Source of the DNA: Pseudomonadota bacterium
GTDB taxonomy: Bacteria > Desulfobacterota > Anaeroferrophillalia > Anaeroferrophillales > Tharpellaceae
NCBI GenBank assembly: GCA_030641485.1
Contig: DAOWHJ010000161.1
Location: forward strand, 1-6,818
Direction of reading: 5' to 3'
DNA: 6,818 bases
Shown here piece after piece: positions 6,397 to 6,818 of this stretch; positions within the stretch are counted from its first letter, which is position 1, and each line of letters opens with the position of its first letter. The position numbers were made by a program, and so were the translations under genes. The notes beneath the pieces are model-generated. The model did not search any database. It had not been told where the DNA came from and saw only the letters and a program-made list of their open reading frames with translations.

Positions 6397-6645
6397 ATGG
6401 AAAAACTAAAGATCGAATACCCATGTGATTGGACGTTTAAAATTATTGGTCAAGATGAGGGATTACTTAGGAAAGCAGCAACGGTTTCGTTAGAGAGCCG
6501 GGTTCACACGGTTAACAACTCAAATGCCAGCTCAGGAGGAAAATACATCTCCTTAAATTTAACCGTAAATGTAAACGACGAAACCGATAGGAATGAAATT
6601 TACAAGCATCTTCAAAGTGATTCCGCAATCAAATTTATTTTGTAA
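6397..6645 (+). CDS. DUF493 (YbeD-like) family protein
   Basis: The 82-residue protein matches the pattern of the small DUF493/YbeD family. It starts with KIEYPCDWTFKIIGQ (compare LLEFPTPFTYKVMGQ in E. coli YbeD, from memory). A central SSGGKYISLNLTVNV follows, like the family's SSKGNYHSVSITI, and it ends with a YKHLQSDSAIKFIL tail like YbeD's EELGKIDIVRMVL. The family adopts a small ferredoxin-like fold related to regulatory domains; its biochemical role is not established, and I assign none here. The ATG at 6397 gives the family's normal length. The nearest ribosome-binding-like sequence, AGAGG at 6374-6378, is 18 bases away, too far, so translation initiation looks weak or unusual. The stop codon is 3 bp from that of the convergent CBS-domain gene. 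Confidence 0.85.
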   Translation: MEKLKIEYPCDWTFKIIGQDEGLLRKAATVSLESRVHTVNNSNASSGGKYISLNLTVNVNDETDRNEIYKHLQSDSAIKFIL

Positions 6646-6648
6646 ACA

Positions 6649-6818
6649 CTATTTTGTAACTTTAATCCGAGCACTAGTGCAGGCGAGACAGGAGCCTGAG
6701 CGAATTCGGGCCGCATCTGAGAGCGAGAGGACCCCGACAATCTGCTGTGCTTCTTGACGATGGATGAAGAGGCGACTTACCCGGCTCTGCATCATTTTTT
6801 CGACCGCATTTTCCAGCA
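6649..6818 (-). CDS. CBS-domain protein, C-terminal end only
   Basis: On the minus strand an open frame enters from the right edge and ends at the TAG complementary to 6649-6651. It gives the last 55 complete residues of a protein whose start lies outside the window. The piece contains AVEKMMQSRVSRLFIH followed by QQIVGVLSLSDAAR. This is the second half of a CBS domain: a helix, a strand ending near an RLF(I/V) motif, then the conserved hydrophobic-G-(V/I)-(L/V)-S-x-S/R-D turn. CBS domains usually occur in pairs and bind adenosine nucleotides. The tail reads SGSCLACTSARIKVTK, with a CxxC pair (codons at 6688-6690 and 6679-6681) just after the domain. I recall similar Cys-containing tails on small CBS proteins of Geobacter relatives. 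What the full protein controls cannot be told from this fragment. It converges on the DUF493 gene. Confidence 0.8.
   Translation of the reverse strand, partial: LENAVEKMMQSRVSRLFIHRQEAQQIVGVLSLSDAARIRSGSCLACTSARIKVTK

Overview
The window looks like ordinary chromosomal DNA of a deltaproteobacterium, most likely of the Desulfuromonadales (Geobacter/Desulfuromonas) type. This rests on three things: the phospholipid genes psd-pssA sitting directly upstream of the leucine genes, an aspartate-semialdehyde dehydrogenase gene after leuD, and a partial CBS-domain protein whose tail resembles ones I associate with that group. The lineage call comes from remembered gene order and protein character, not from a search. 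Base composition is balanced to slightly AT-rich by eye and even across the genes, with no sign of recent transfer.

Layout. Bases 1-88 are a leader with no convincing gene and possibly the end of a repeat at the extreme left edge. psd (89-757, TTG start) and pssA (825-1577) follow; PssA makes phosphatidylserine and Psd decarboxylates it to phosphatidylethanolamine. A strong hairpin terminator that can work in both directions (1598-1645) closes this unit. Next comes a short, palindrome-rich leader (1646-1720), then the tight leucine operon leuA (1721-3253), leuC (3266-4531) and leuD (4542-5042). These encode isopropylmalate synthase and both subunits of isopropylmalate isomerase. leuB, the next enzyme of the pathway, is not in the window.

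A 181-bp gap after leuD holds an imperfect inverted repeat of about 105 bp (5072-5176) of the AACCACAGAGAACACAGAG type. It is followed by asd (5224-6249), the branch-point enzyme for the aspartate-family amino acids. After 147 bp with no gene comes a small DUF493/YbeD-family gene (6397-6645). It converges, with only 3 bp between stop codons, on the 3' end of a minus-strand CBS-domain gene (6649 to beyond 6818) that is cut by the window edge.

I found no CRISPR array, tRNA, rRNA, transposase, phage gene or defence system, and no evidence of an undescribed system. The points worth a second look are the stacked palindromes in front of leuA, the repeat element where leuB might be expected, and the CxxC tail of the CBS protein.
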